Numbered from the stretch's first letter, positions 1 through 9,840 are shown. The stretch is 64,000 nucleotides of DNA from Ancylobacter sp. IITR112 (GCF_041415945.1 NZ_JBGCUS010000001.1:2976001-3040000); one strand, 5' to 3'. The notes: generated from the sequence alone by a model not told the origin. Numbers and translations are program-made.

Positions 1-1
1 T

Positions 2-747
<746 letters not shown>

Positions 748-748
<1 letters not shown>

Positions 749-1644
749 TGTCGGTCCTCATCAACAAGAACACCAAGATCATCACCCAGGGCTTCACCGG
801 CAAGAACGGCACCTTCCACTCCGAGCAGGCGATGGCCTATGGCTCGCAGGTGGTCGGCGGCACCTCGCCGGGCAAGGGCGGCTCCACCCATCTCGGCCTG
901 CCGGTGTTCGACACCGTCGCCGAGGCGCGCGAGAAGACCGGCGCCGATGCCTCGGTCATCTATGTGCCGCCTCCGGGCGCGGCCGATGCCATCTGCGAGG
1001 CGATCGCGGCGGAAATTCCGCTCATCGTCTGCATCACCGAGGGCATTCCGGTGCTCGACATGGTGAAGGTGCGCCGCGCGCTGGACGGCTCCAAGTCCCG
1101 CCTCGTCGGCCCCAACTGCCCCGGCATCGTCACCGCCGGCGAGTGCAAGATCGGCATCATGCCGGCCAACATCTTCAAGAAGGGCTCGGTCGGCGTCGTC
1201 TCGCGCTCGGGCACGCTGACCTATGAGGCGGTGTTCCAGACCTCGCAGGAAGGCCTCGGCCAGACCACCGCCGTCGGCATTGGCGGCGACCCGGTCAAGG
1301 GTACCGAGTTCATCGACGTGCTGGAGCTGTTCCTGGCCGACGACGCCACCGAATCCATCGTCATGATCGGCGAGATCGGTGGCTCGGCGGAAGAGGAAGC
1401 GGCGCAGTTCCTCAAGGACGAGGCCAAGCGCGGCCGCAAGAAGCCGATGGTCGGCTTCATCGCCGGCCGCACCGCCCCTCCCGGCCGCCGCATGGGCCAT
1501 GCCGGCGCCATCATCTCCGGCGGCAAGGGCGGCGCCGAGGACAAGATCGCGGCGATGGAAGAGGCCGGCATCGTGGTCTCCCCCTCCCCCGCGCGGCTCG
1601 GAAAGACGCTGGTCGAGGTGCTCAAGGGCCGCGCCGCCGCCTGA
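748..1644 (+). CDS. sucD: Succinyl-CoA ligase alpha subunit
   Basis: CoA-binding and phospho-histidine-carrying subunit of succinyl-CoA ligase, partner of SucC. The 298-residue protein is full length. It starts with the family's usual segment ([16 protein letters not shown]), followed by a CoA-binding Rossmann domain and a ligase domain. The catalytic histidine lies in GHAGAII at about residue 251. The ATG at 748 is preferred over the GTG at 745 because it overlaps the sucC stop and gives the family's usual N-terminus. It is the last gene of the operon, since a strong intrinsic terminator follows within 40 bases. Confidence 0.98.
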
Positions 1645-1676
1645 TCCGGCACGCGCCGCCTCACGAGCGACAAAGC

Positions 1677-1707
1677 AAAACCCCGCGGCGCCGCCGCGGG
1701 GTTTTTT
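1677..1707 (+). terminator. Intrinsic terminator of the sucCD operon
   Basis: A perfect 9-bp GC stem (CCCCGCGGC at 1681-1689, GCCGCGGGG at 1693-1701) closes a 3-base loop. It is preceded by an A run and followed directly by six T residues, which is a textbook rho-independent terminator 33 bases after the sucD stop. Confidence 0.92.
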
Positions 1708-1710
1708 GCA

Positions 1711-1839
1711 TCACGCCGGGAAGCACTCCGGCGCCATGCCCGCCGTCTCCTCCTCGCCCAGCAATTCGACGATCAGGATCGTCATCCAGGCATGGACGAG
1801 GATGAGCAGCGGCAGGAGGGGATAGACCGACTGAAACAT
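1711..1839 (-). CDS. Possible 42-residue single-pass membrane protein
   Basis: A short frame encodes [20 protein letters not shown], continues through ILIVELL, and ends in an acidic, cysteine-containing tail. The middle of about 25 residues is hydrophobic enough for one membrane helix. A weak GGAG lies about 9 bases before the ATG. The upstream DNA carries a perfect 19-bp palindromic operator-like element (1896-1914), which suggests a controlled promoter reading this way. I do not recognise a family. Its end abuts the sucCD terminator, and it could be non-coding. Confidence 0.35.
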   Translation of the reverse strand: MFQSVYPLLPLLILVHAWMTILIVELLGEEETAGMAPECFPA

Positions 1840-1895
1840 GCGCCGACTCCGATCGCGTCTCTGTTGCGATGCAACATACGCGACCGCGCATTGCT

Positions 1896-1914
1896 CTGGT
1901 ATACCACATACCAG
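1896..1914. promoter_or_regulatory. Palindromic operator, GntR/FCD-like
   Basis: CTGGTATACCACATACCAG has perfect 7-base arms (CTGGTAT / ATACCAG) around 5 bases and contains TGGTATACCA, itself a perfect palindrome. The TGGT...ACCA pattern is typical of operators of FCD-subfamily GntR repressors. It lies 57 bases upstream of the possible small membrane-protein gene on the minus strand. No GntR gene is in the window, so the regulator is unknown. Confidence 0.5.
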
Positions 1915-2053
1915 ATACCGCCCTTGCGCCGGACGCATGACAATGACCCACCGGCACCCCGAGACCTCATCCGCGCCCGCATCCGCGCCCGCATCCTGTC
2001 AGCATCCCTGCCCGGCATCCCTGCCCGACCCCGCGCCCGCGCTTCGCCGGCAC

Positions 2054-2083
2054 CAACAAAAAGGGGAAGCGCGCGGCTTCCCC
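2054..2083 (-). terminator. Intrinsic terminator for the purA-side minus-strand genes
   Basis: GGGGAAGC (2063-2070) and GCTTCCCC (2076-2083) form an 8-bp stem with a 5-base loop. Reading the minus strand, it is followed by TTTTTGTTGG. It lies 62 bases beyond the stop of the gene ending at 2146 and probably ends the purA transcript. The rest of 1840-2145 holds a second small inverted repeat (GTTGC/GCAAC at 1863-1875) and no other convincing gene. Confidence 0.75.
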
Positions 2084-2145
2084 CTGTCGTCGTCTCGTCG
2101 TCGTGAAGGCGCGGCGCGCTCTCCCTTCGGATTGGAGGCCTGCCC

Positions 2146-3624
2146 CTACTGCTGGCCCTGCGCCGGCTCCTGCGCGGGCGGCGCCGAGGTGAGCCCCCAG
2201 GCCGTATAGGCCTCGCGGAACGCCGCCTGACCGGCACCGCCCTTGTCCAGCACCAGAATGGCGCGGCGGCCATTCTCGAACACCAGCGGCAGGTCCAGCC
2301 AGTTGCGGCTGATGATGAAGCCGAGATTGCGCTGCACATCGGCCGGCAGCGAGGACAGGCCGATCAGGAAATAGTTCGGCGCCACCCGCACGGCGAGGCC
2401 GGTCAGCGGCGCGCCCTGCGCCCCTTCCGACGCCTTCGCCCGCATCCCCGGCACGCTGGAAATGTTGCCGAGGTCGAAGCCGGGCGGCAGCTTGAACTGC
2501 ACCTCGACAATATGCGAGGCCGGGATCGACGGATCCTGGTTGCGGCGGAAGGTCAGCGTGGCGCTGAAATTGCGCGCGGGGATGGAGATTTCCGCCCGCA
2601 CGCCGAGATCGGCCGGCTGGCCGGCGCTGGCGCTGGCCCGCTCCGTGCTCCACTCGACCGTGCCGACATATTGCTGCAGGCCCTGCTCGCCGCCGCCGGG
2701 GCTTTCCTCGAACAGCACGGCGCGCTGCTCGGCGCCGATGCCGGCTTCCGCACCTGCGGCTGCCTGCGGCGCGCTGGACGGCGCCGGGCCGGCATCGTCC
2801 GCCTGGGTGATGCGGTCGGTCGATTTCGGCGCATCGGTGCGCGCGGGCGTGGCGGGCGCCTGCGCCGTCGGCGCGCCATTGCCCGAACCGCCGTGAATCA
2901 GGCCGACAATGGCCGCACGCTGGGTGTAGCCGACCACGCCGCCGGCGATCAGCAGCAGCAGGAACACGCCAAGGCCGATGAAGCGGCTGCGTCCGCCCTT
3001 GGCGGGCGGTGCGTCCGCCACTGGCTCGTCCACCGCCGCCGGCGCCTCCGCCGGGACGGTTTCCTCGGCTTCGCGCTCGCGCACCAGCCGGGCGGCTTCG
3101 CTGCGCCAGTCGCCCCGGCCGGCGCCGCGCGGCGGCTCCAGCCCGGCGGCGACCGCTTCCGCCTCGGTCGGGTGGAAGCCCGCCACCGGCTCGGCTTCCC
3201 GCTCGGCTTCCCGCTCGACCGGGCGGCCGGACCAGCGCGGCTGCGGGGCGGCTTCCGGGAAACTGGCCGGCGACACGGGCGGGGCCGAAGCGGCCAGCGG
3301 CGCCCGTGCGGCCGGGGGCGTCGCCGGCGCCGGCGGGGCGGCAGGCTGAGGCGCCGGCGCGGCGGGCGGCGCCGGGGGGCTCGCGGGCCGTGCCGGCGGG
3401 GCGGCCGGGGCCGCCGCGCCGAAATCCGCCTCCACCCGGCCGATCGCCGTCTCCAGCGCCTGCTGCTCGCGCGCGACATCGGGCTCGGACAGCGGCGGGT
3501 CGACCGCCGTCAACTGAGCGAGGAGCGCCCGCCGCGCCCGCTCATACACAGCCTTGCGCGCCTCGGGCGTCTTGTCGGGAAGGCCGCCAACGGCGCGGGC
3601 GATGAGCGGGTAGTAGTCGGCCAT
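2146..3624 (-). CDS. Single-pass membrane protein with proline/alanine-rich linker, unknown function
   Basis: A 492-residue protein. The N-terminal 70 residues are helical and conserved-looking (MADYYPLIARAVGGLPDKTP). A long Pro/Ala-rich low-complexity linker follows, then a single transmembrane helix (IGLGVFLLLLIAGGVVGY, about residue 230). After another disordered stretch comes a folded C-terminal domain of about 180 residues, presumably periplasmic. The gene starts 28 bases after purA and is probably cotranscribed with it. Similar proteins occur beside purA in Rhizobiales, but I know no assigned function. Membrane topology is inferred from the sequence only. Confidence 0.85.
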   Translation of the reverse strand: MADYYPLIARAVGGLPDKTPEARKAVYERARRALLAQLTAVDPPLSEPDVAREQQALETAIGRVEADFGAAAPAAPPARPASPPAPPAAPAPQPAAPPAPATPPAARAPLAASAPPVSPASFPEAAPQPRWSGRPVEREAEREAEPVAGFHPTEAEAVAAGLEPPRGAGRGDWRSEAARLVREREAEETVPAEAPAAVDEPVADAPPAKGGRSRFIGLGVFLLLLIAGGVVGYTQRAAIVGLIHGGSGNGAPTAQAPATPARTDAPKSTDRITQADDAGPAPSSAPQAAAGAEAGIGAEQRAVLFEESPGGGEQGLQQYVGTVEWSTERASASAGQPADLGVRAEISIPARNFSATLTFRRNQDPSIPASHIVEVQFKLPPGFDLGNISSVPGMRAKASEGAQGAPLTGLAVRVAPNYFLIGLSSLPADVQRNLGFIISRNWLDLPLVFENGRRAILVLDKGGAGQAAFREAYTAWGLTSAPPAQEPAQGQQ

Positions 3625-3652
3625 GGGAAGCGATCAGGTCCGGAGGAGAGGT

Positions 3653-4945
3653 CTAGGATTCGAACGGGTTCTGCACCAGGATCGTATCATCGCGCTCGGG
3701 GCTGGTGGACAGCAAAGCCACCGGGCAGCCGATCAGTTCCTCGATGAGACGCACATACTTGACCGCCTCGGCCGGAAGATCGGCCCAGGAGCGGGCGCCG
3801 GCGGTCGATTCGCTCCAGCCCTCGATCGTCACATAGACCGGCTCGACCCGCGCCTGCGCGTCCTGCCCGGCGGGGAAATAGTCGATCTCCCGCCCGTCGA
3901 GCCGGTAGCGCGTGCAGATCTTCAGTTCGTCAAAGCCGTCCAGCACGTCGAGCTTGGTAAGCGCGATGCCGTTGATGCCTGACGTGCGCACGGTCTGGCG
4001 CACCAGCGCGGCGTCGAACCAGCCGCAGCGGCGCGGCCGGCCGGTAACGGTGCCGAACTCGTGGCCGCGCTCGCCAATGCGCCGGCCGGTATCGTCATGC
4101 AGTTCGGTCGGGAACGGGCCTTCGCCGACGCGGGTAGTATAGGCCTTGGTGATGCCGAGCACATAGCCGATCGCGCCCGGGCCGAGGCCGGAGCCGGTCG
4201 CCGCCTGCGCCGCGACCGTGTTGGAGGAGGTCACAAAAGGATAGGTGCCGTGGTCGACATCGAGCAGCGCGCCCTGCGCGCCCTCGAACAGGATTTTCGC
4301 GCCGCGCCGGCGCTCGTCGTCGAGCAGCGCCCAGGCCCGGTCCATATAGGGCAGCACCTTGGGGGCGATCTCGTTCAGTTCCTCGCGCAGCCGCGCGGCG
4401 TCGACTTCCTCGATGCCGAGGCCGCGCCGCAGCGCATTGTGATGCGCCAGCAGCCGCTCGATCTTGGCGTCGAGCGTGTCGGGCGAGGCGAGGTCGACGA
4501 GGCGGATGGCGCGCCGGCCCACCTTGTCCTCATAGGCCGGGCCGATGCCGCGCTTGGTGGTGCCGATCTTGGTGCCGGCGGAGGCGTTCTCGCGAATCGC
4601 GTCCAGTTCGCGGTGCAGCGGCAGGATCAGCGCGGCATTCTCTGCCACGCGCAGGCGTTCCGGCGTCACTTCCACGCCCTGGCCGGTGATGCGGGTGATC
4701 TCATCCACCAGCGCCCAGGGGTCCAGCACCACGCCATTGCCGATGATCGACAGCCGGGCACCGCGCACCAGTCCGGACGGCAGCAGCGACAATTTGTAGG
4801 TCTTGTTGCCGACGACGAGCGTATGCCCGGCATTGTGGCCGCCCTGGAAGCGGACGACCACGTCCGCCTGCTCGCTCAGCCAATCGACAATCTTGCCCTT
4901 ACCCTCGTCGCCCCACTGGGAACCGACGACGACCACATTCGCCAC
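3653..4945 (-). CDS. purA: Adenylosuccinate synthetase
   Basis: Catalyses the GTP-dependent condensation of IMP and aspartate to adenylosuccinate, the first committed step to AMP, in the cytoplasm. The 430-residue length is normal. The N-terminus carries the signature [18 protein letters not shown] with the catalytic Asp, followed by [10 protein letters not shown]. The IMP-binding [14 protein letters not shown] and the aspartate-loop region [11 protein letters not shown] are intact. A hairpin in the leader (5007-5033) may matter for expression. The unassigned membrane-protein gene lies 28 bases downstream. Confidence 0.98.
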   Translation of the reverse strand: MANVVVVGSQWGDEGKGKIVDWLSEQADVVVRFQGGHNAGHTLVVGNKTYKLSLLPSGLVRGARLSIIGNGVVLDPWALVDEITRITGQGVEVTPERLRVAENAALILPLHRELDAIRENASAGTKIGTTKRGIGPAYEDKVGRRAIRLVDLASPDTLDAKIERLLAHHNALRRGLGIEEVDAARLREELNEIAPKVLPYMDRAWALLDDERRRGAKILFEGAQGALLDVDHGTYPFVTSSNTVAAQAATGSGLGPGAIGYVLGITKAYTTRVGEGPFPTELHDDTGRRIGERGHEFGTVTGRPRRCGWFDAALVRQTVRTSGINGIALTKLDVLDGFDELKICTRYRLDGREIDYFPAGQDAQARVEPVYVTIEGWSESTAGARSWADLPAEAVKYVRLIEELIGCPVALLSTSPERDDTILVQNPFES

Positions 4946-5006
4946 GAGCCACGCTCCTGCATTGCGAGGCGGGGTGCGGCGGCGTGCCGTGCCCGCGCAC
5001 AGACAA

Positions 5007-5033
5007 AGCCCCGGCGAACGTCCGACCGGGGCT
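5007..5033 (-). promoter_or_regulatory. Terminator-like hairpin in the purA leader
   Basis: Perfect 8-bp stem (AGCCCCGG at 5007-5014, CCGGGGCT at 5026-5033) with an 11-base loop. In the minus-strand sense it is followed by TTTGTCTG and lies 61 bases before the purA start. No minus-strand gene upstream needs a terminator here, so it may be an attenuator or the end of a short leader RNA. Nothing else was recognised between 4946 and 5220. Confidence 0.4.
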
Positions 5034-5220
5034 GCATCGTCTTAAGGTATGACACCCTGAGAGGCAAGAACGCGGGCTTCACCGCTCGCCCGATGCACAA
5101 GGCACGGCGCCGCAGGCGACCATGGCAGGGCGATATTGCACAGCCGCAATCATCGAACGGTTGCAGTCCCCCTCTCCTTGCACGACCTTCATGGCACAAC
5201 GCCAACGCCGTGAGGCCGCC

Positions 5221-6111
5221 ATGACCACCCTGTCCGCCGCGCCGCTTTCCACCGCCACGCCCGCCTTGCCGGCGGGGCTGAAAATGGGCGCGGTGCGCCT
5301 GCGCGTGCGCGACGCGGCGCGCGCGGCCGCGTTCTACACCGGCACGGTGGGTCTCACGCTGCTCGGCAAGGGCGAGGATGGCAGCTTGCGCCTCGGCGTT
5401 GGCAATCAGACGCTGATCGAGCTGGTCGGCGCGCCGGATGCCCATGCGCGCCCGGCCGGCACTACCGGCCTGTTCCATGTCGCGCTGCTGGTGCCGGATC
5501 GTCCCGCGCTCGCCGTGGTGCTGCGCCGTCTGGTCGCGCAGGGCGTGCGGCTGGGCGCCTCCGACCATCTGGTGAGCGAGGCGCTCTATCTCGACGATCC
5601 CGACGGCAACGGCATCGAAATCTATCGCGACCGGCCGGAAGGCGAGTGGCGCTGGGACAAGGCGACGGTGGAGATGGCGACGCGCCCGCTCGATCTGCGG
5701 CACCTGCTCGCCGAGGTGCCGGCGGACACCGCGCTCGACGCGCCGATGCCGGCGGGCACGCGCGTCGGCCATGTGCATCTGCAGGTCGGCGACCTCGCCA
5801 GTGCCCGCCGCTTCTATGTCGACGCGCTCGGCTTCGCGGTGACGACGGACCGCTATCCCGGCGCGCTGTTCGTCAGCGCCGGCGGCTATCACCACCATCT
5901 CGGCCTCAACATCTGGCAGAGCCGCGGCGGCAAGGCGGCCCCGACGAACAGCGTCGGCCTCATCGACTGTGAGATCGTCCTGCCCGACGCCGCCGCCGTG
6001 GACGCGGTACGCGCGCGCCTGACCGCGGCGGGCGAGACGGTGACGGCGCGCGCGCAGGGCTTCGCTGTCGCCGATCCCTGGGGCACGGTTCTCGTCATCC
6101 GCGCCGGCTGA
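5221..6111 (+). CDS. VOC-family protein, two-domain (CatE-like ring-cleavage dioxygenase fold)
   Basis: A 296-residue protein with two vicinal-oxygen-chelate repeats: residues about 20-130 (MGAVRLRVRDAARAAAFYTG ending GNGIEIYRDRP) and about 175-290 (GHVHLQVGDLASARRFYVDA ending WGTVLVI). Candidate metal ligands are His in GHVHLQV and YHHHLGLNIW. The arrangement resembles Bacillus CatE-type catechol 2,3-dioxygenases, though the substrate cannot be told from sequence. The ATG at 5221 is chosen because GTGAGG precedes it and the domain starts soon after. It stands alone, divergent from purA. Confidence 0.85.
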   Translation: MTTLSAAPLSTATPALPAGLKMGAVRLRVRDAARAAAFYTGTVGLTLLGKGEDGSLRLGVGNQTLIELVGAPDAHARPAGTTGLFHVALLVPDRPALAVVLRRLVAQGVRLGASDHLVSEALYLDDPDGNGIEIYRDRPEGEWRWDKATVEMATRPLDLRHLLAEVPADTALDAPMPAGTRVGHVHLQVGDLASARRFYVDALGFAVTTDRYPGALFVSAGGYHHHLGLNIWQSRGGKAAPTNSVGLIDCEIVLPDAAAVDAVRARLTAAGETVTARAQGFAVADPWGTVLVIRAG

Positions 6112-6255
6112 CGGCCCGCCGCAGGCCCGTTCCATCACCGCCACGCGGCGATGGATCAGAAGATTTCATGCACGCGCCGCCCGCCCGGCGGCGCCTCTGT
6201 GTGACAAATGCGCTAAAGCCTCGGCGGGCTACCCGTTCCGCACCGGTGCCTGCCA

Positions 6256-7221
6256 ATGTTCCGCCGCCTGTTCGACGCGCCTTATCTGCTGCTCACCCTG
6301 GTCTCGCTGTTCTGGGCGGGCAATATCGTGATGGGCCGGCATGTCGCCGGCCATGTGCCGCCGGTCACTCTCGCCTGGCTGCGCTGGGCACTGGCGGTCG
6401 CCATCCTGCTGCCCTTCGCCTGGCCGTCCATGCGGGCGGATTGGCCGCTGCTGCGCCGGCACTGGAAGCTGGTCGGGATTCTCGCCCTCGCCGGCATCAC
6501 CCTGTTCAACACGATGCAGTATCACGGGCTGCAATTCACCCCGGCGCTCAACGTGCTGCTGATCCAGTCGACCGGCCCGCTGCTCATCGCCTTCTGGTCG
6601 CTGCTGCTGAATGGCGAGCGGCTGTCGGTCGGGCAGGGAATCGGCATCGGCCTGTCGCTGCTCGGCGTGCTCACCATCATCTGCCGCGGCGATCCGGCGG
6701 TGCTGGTGAACATCGGCTTCAACAAGGGCGATCTGTGGGTGATCGCCGCCATGACGCTCTACGGCGCTTATGCCGCGCTGCTGGCGCGCCGGCCGGCCTT
6801 TTCCGCGCTCGGCTTTCTCGGCATCAGCCTCGGCCTCGGCCTCATCCTGCTCACCCCGCTTTTCATCGCCGAGCGCATCATCGGCCCGCCGCTGACCTTC
6901 GATGCCAAGGCGATCACCGCCATCGCCTATGTCGCGCTGTTTCCCTCGCTGCTGGCCTATCTGTTCTTCAACCGCGCGGTGCTGCTGGTCGGCCCGAATC
7001 GCGCCGCGCCGTTCTTCCACCTGATGCCGGTGTTCGGCTCGGTGCTGGCCATCGTCTTTCTCGGCGAGCGCCCGCATCTCTACCACGCCGCCGGCTATGC
7101 GCTGGTGCTGGCGGGCGTCATCATCGCCACGCGCTGGGCGCCGAAGACCGGGCGCCCGGTCTCATCCCAGTTCGAAGCTGGTGACGCCATAGAGCGGGGC
7201 GAGCGTCGCCGGGCGGAGTGA
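6256..7221 (+). CDS. EamA-family (drug/metabolite transporter) exporter
   Basis: A 321-residue integral membrane protein with about ten hydrophobic helices in two EamA repeats (starting around LLLTLVSLFWAGNIVMGRHV and around LWVIAAMTLYGAYAALLARR). The family exports or exchanges small metabolites; substrates are not predictable from sequence. The C-terminal tail overlaps the convergent GNAT gene by 60 bases, so the last 20 or so residues are probably dispensable. Confidence 0.92.
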   Translation: MFRRLFDAPYLLLTLVSLFWAGNIVMGRHVAGHVPPVTLAWLRWALAVAILLPFAWPSMRADWPLLRRHWKLVGILALAGITLFNTMQYHGLQFTPALNVLLIQSTGPLLIAFWSLLLNGERLSVGQGIGIGLSLLGVLTIICRGDPAVLVNIGFNKGDLWVIAAMTLYGAYAALLARRPAFSALGFLGISLGLGLILLTPLFIAERIIGPPLTFDAKAITAIAYVALFPSLLAYLFFNRAVLLVGPNRAAPFFHLMPVFGSVLAIVFLGERPHLYHAAGYALVLAGVIIATRWAPKTGRPVSSQFEAGDAIERGERRRAE

Positions 7222-8001
7222 GCCCCGGTACATCCGCGCGGTCTCGAAAACCGGGGCGAGCCCGTGCCGGCGGGCGAGCGCCAGCGCCGCCTCATTCGGC
7301 TCGGGCACGTCGAGCACCACCGGCTCATCCCCCGCCGCCGCCCGCAGCGCGCGGAACAGCGTCTCCGCCACCTCGGCATCTTCCGCCACCAGCGGCCCGA
7401 TCTTCCAGCCCGCCCGCGCCGGGCGCACCACGCCCCAGCCGGCAAGCCGCCCGTCCCGCAGCACCGCCCGGCCGGCATGGGCCGGCGCCGTGGTCCACGC
7501 CTTGAGAAAGCCGGCACGGGGGGCGGGAAACACAAGGGCATCGCTGGCCGCGACCGCCTCGAACGGCACCTGCGCGAGGTCCACCGTCTCCCCCACCTCA
7601 CCCGGCCCCGGCGTGCCGGCGAAGCGGATATTGCGGTGGGAGAGGACGAAGCCCTGCCTGCTATAATTGGCCTGCTGCGCCACCACCCCGTCGAGGCCGA
7701 TGGTGCGCTCGCCGGCATGAGCGAGGCCGGCCTGCCAGAGCCGGAAGCCGATTCCCTGCCCGCGCAGCTCCGGCCGCACGATGTAGAAGCCGAGAAAGGC
7801 GAAGCGCGCGTCGTAATTCACCACCGAGATGACGGCGGCCGGTCGGCCCTCGACCTCCGCCACCCGAAAACCCGCGGGATCAACGGTGGCGAAGCACGCC
7901 GCGTCGGCCAGGCCGGGATTCCACCCTTCTCCCGCCGCCCACTCGATCGCCAGCCCGATTTCCGCCGTGTTAAGCGGGCGGATGCTTAACTGCATCGGCA
8001 C
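7162..8001 (-). CDS. GNAT-family N-acetyltransferase
   Basis: A 279-residue protein with an N-terminal GNAT domain. The acetyl-CoA binding loop is visible as VRPELRGQGIGFRLW near residue 80-95. A second, GNAT-related C-terminal domain covers about residues 150-275. The substrate is unknown. The start is GTG at 8001 or ATG at 7995; a GGAGG lies 5 bases before the GTG and 11 before the ATG, so both are possible. It is convergent with the EamA gene and only 29 bases from the divergent channel-like gene. Confidence 0.88.
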   Translation of the reverse strand: MPMQLSIRPLNTAEIGLAIEWAAGEGWNPGLADAACFATVDPAGFRVAEVEGRPAAVISVVNYDARFAFLGFYIVRPELRGQGIGFRLWQAGLAHAGERTIGLDGVVAQQANYSRQGFVLSHRNIRFAGTPGPGEVGETVDLAQVPFEAVAASDALVFPAPRAGFLKAWTTAPAHAGRAVLRDGRLAGWGVVRPARAGWKIGPLVAEDAEVAETLFRALRAAAGDEPVVLDVPEPNEAALALARRHGLAPVFETARMYRGSLRPATLAPLYGVTSFELG

Positions 8002-8030
8002 TCCCTCCTCCGGCGCGCGGGCAAACGACG

Positions 8031-8588
8031 ATGATCATTGAGGAAATCGGCATCGGGATCACGGTGATGATGCTGGTGATGCTGATTCATCTGATGGCGA
8101 CCTACATCCTGCTCGATTTTGCGGACGCCTATGACAACAGGTTCAAGCAGCATCCGCGGCTGCGGCTGCTGCTCGCGCTCACCGTCGCCAATGTCGTGCT
8201 GCTCATCGCCCATCTCATTGAGGTCGGCTTCTGGGCCACGGTCTATGCCGCGCAGGGCATCGTCGAAGACCACAACGACGCCTTTTATTCCGCCTTCGTC
8301 AACTACACCGCGCTCGGCTTCGGTGAGTCGACGCAGGACGCCGGCACCCGGCTGATCGACCCGATGACCGCCGGCAGCGGCATCATGATGTTCGGCTGGA
8401 GCACGGCGTTGCTGTTCCTCGTCATCCAGCAGCACCTGCCGGAGGTCCGCCGCCCGCCGCGTCGGCGCGCCCCGCGCCGCGAAGAGCCCGGCCGCGAGGC
8501 CGCGCGCGAAGCCGCTCACGAGGGGTCGCTTTTGGCCGAGGCGCATGAGGCCACCGGTGCCGAATCCTCGCCCAGGGTCACGTCGTAG
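8031..8588 (+). CDS. Potassium-channel-like membrane protein
   Basis: A 185-residue protein with an N-terminal helix (residues 5-29), a second helix (46-72), a pore-like re-entrant segment and a third helix (about 113-132), followed by an Arg-rich, disordered tail. The segment TALGFGE at 93-99 occupies the place of the K+ selectivity filter TVGYGD. This supports an ion-channel (Ion_trans_2-like) fold with a variant filter; conduction is not shown. The tail overlaps the convergent mliC-like gene over 73 bases. It is divergently paired with the GNAT gene. Confidence 0.75.
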   Translation: MIIEEIGIGITVMMLVMLIHLMATYILLDFADAYDNRFKQHPRLRLLLALTVANVVLLIAHLIEVGFWATVYAAQGIVEDHNDAFYSAFVNYTALGFGESTQDAGTRLIDPMTAGSGIMMFGWSTALLFLVIQQHLPEVRRPPRRRAPRREEPGREAAREAAHEGSLLAEAHEATGAESSPRVTS

Positions 8589-8890
8589 AGGTCGGCGCTG
8601 TCGCCCTTGCTCCACCAGATATATTTGCCGCCGGCATAGCGCGCGCCGGACGCGGCGATGACATTGGCCGCCACCACGAACTCGTCCTTGAACGACAGGC
8701 TGACCAGCGCCACCGGCGGGGCATTGACATACACCGCCGCGACCGCGCCGAAGGCGCCGCACGCATAGGTGACGCGGATCGTCTCGGCCTTCTCCCCCTG
8801 CGGCAGGGGAATGACGATCTGGTCCGCCCGCGCGACCCCCGACAGGAGGGCGAGCGCGGGCAGGGCGAACAGCAACGGACGGCAGGTCAT
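8516..8890 (-). CDS. MliC-family lysozyme-inhibitor-like secreted protein
   Basis: A 124-residue protein with a signal peptide (MTCRPLLFALPALALLSGVARA) and a small beta domain (IRVTYACG, then the YAGGKYIWWSKGDSADLYD block typical of MliC/PliC). MliC proteins inhibit C-type lysozymes at the cell envelope. There is no lipobox cysteine at the signal cleavage site, so it is probably periplasmic rather than lipid-anchored. The ATG at 8890 is preferred because it begins the signal peptide; the frame is open farther upstream. Confidence 0.8.
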   Translation of the reverse strand: MTCRPLLFALPALALLSGVARADQIVIPLPQGEKAETIRVTYACGAFGAVAAVYVNAPPVALVSLSFKDEFVVAANVIAASGARYAGGKYIWWSKGDSADLYDVTLGEDSAPVASCASAKSDPS

Positions 8891-8910
8891 GGCCTCACTC
8901 CGGTGGCGGG

Positions 8911-8958
8911 GATGGCGTGGCAGATGGCGTGGCAGATGGCTTGGCAACTCGCATGGCA
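8911..8958. repeat. 12-bp tandem repeat
   Basis: Three near-identical copies of GATGGCGTGGCA (8911-8946), the third with one change, followed by a degenerate fourth ending ATGGCA. It lies 20 bases upstream of the mliC-like gene. The remaining DNA to 9165 shows no gene. Confidence 0.8.
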
Positions 8959-9165
8959 AGGGCGCGCGACGCGGTGGCCCCTCCCCGGGCCCCCTGCCGG
9001 TCGGCTGGCGCCAAGCGGCGGTCAGGCTAGCCGGTCCGGCCGGCGGGCGGAACCCCGCCGGCGTCGATGCCGCAGTGCACAAATCTTGCCTGCACCTCTC
9101 GACAAGCCGGCGCCCGGCGGTCTTCATGGCGCAACCTGTCCTCGCAAATCTCCGCAAGGTGCCCG

Positions 9166-9813
9166 ATGTCGCTTCCCGACCCCAGCTTCCTGCTCGCCCG
9201 CGCCCCCGTCGTTCCCGTCGTCACCGTGCCGAGCGTCGCGGCGGGGGTGAAGCTCGCCCGGGCACTTACCGAGGGCGGGCTGCCGCTGATCGAGGTGACG
9301 CTGCGCACGCCCGCCGCGCTGGAGGCCATCGCCGCCATCGCCGCCGAGGTGCCCGACGCCATCGTCGGCGCCGGCACGGTGACGCGGCCGGACCTGATCC
9401 AGAAATCCATCGACGCCGGCGCGCGCTTCCTCGTCAGCCCCGGCTGTCCGCCGGCGCTGGCGGAAGCGCTGGCGGAAGCGCCGGTGCCGGTCATGCCCGG
9501 CTGCGCCACCGCCACCGAGGCGATGACGCTGCACGCCCTCGGCTTCCCCGTGCTCAAGCTGTTCCCGGCGGAAGCGGTGGGCGGGGTCAATCTCATCAAG
9601 TCGCTCGCCGGCCCGCTCCCCGATCTGCGCTTCTGCCCGACCGGCGGCATCAGCCCGTCCAATGTCGGCGCCTATCTCGCCCAGCCCAACATCCTCGCCG
9701 TCGGCGGTTCCTGGGTGGCGCCGAACGAGGCGGTGACGATGGGCGACTGGGAACAGATCGTCGCCCTCGCCAAGGCCGCCGCCCGCCTGCACCGCGCCGC
9801 CTTCCCGATGTGA
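9166..9813 (+). CDS. eda: KDPG/KHG aldolase
   Basis: A class I aldolase that cleaves 2-keto-3-deoxy-6-phosphogluconate to pyruvate and glyceraldehyde 3-phosphate in the Entner-Doudoroff route. The 215-residue length fits. Visible are the catalytic Glu in LIEVTLRT, the phosphate-site GAGTVTR, and the Schiff-base Lys in VLKLFPAE. ATG 9166 is chosen to give the family's usual N-terminus (SLPDPSFLLARAPVVPVV). It stands alone here, without edd. Confidence 0.95.
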   Translation: MSLPDPSFLLARAPVVPVVTVPSVAAGVKLARALTEGGLPLIEVTLRTPAALEAIAAIAAEVPDAIVGAGTVTRPDLIQKSIDAGARFLVSPGCPPALAEALAEAPVPVMPGCATATEAMTLHALGFPVLKLFPAEAVGGVNLIKSLAGPLPDLRFCPTGGISPSNVGAYLAQPNILAVGGSWVAPNEAVTMGDWEQIVALAKAAARLHRAAFPM

Positions 9814-9840
9814 GCGGACGAAGCGGCGAAGGGACGAAGG

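Noticed and set aside
1863..1875. Inverted repeat GTTGC-GAT-GCAAC as a second operator
   Set aside because: Short arms and no match to a known operator class; expected by chance in this composition.
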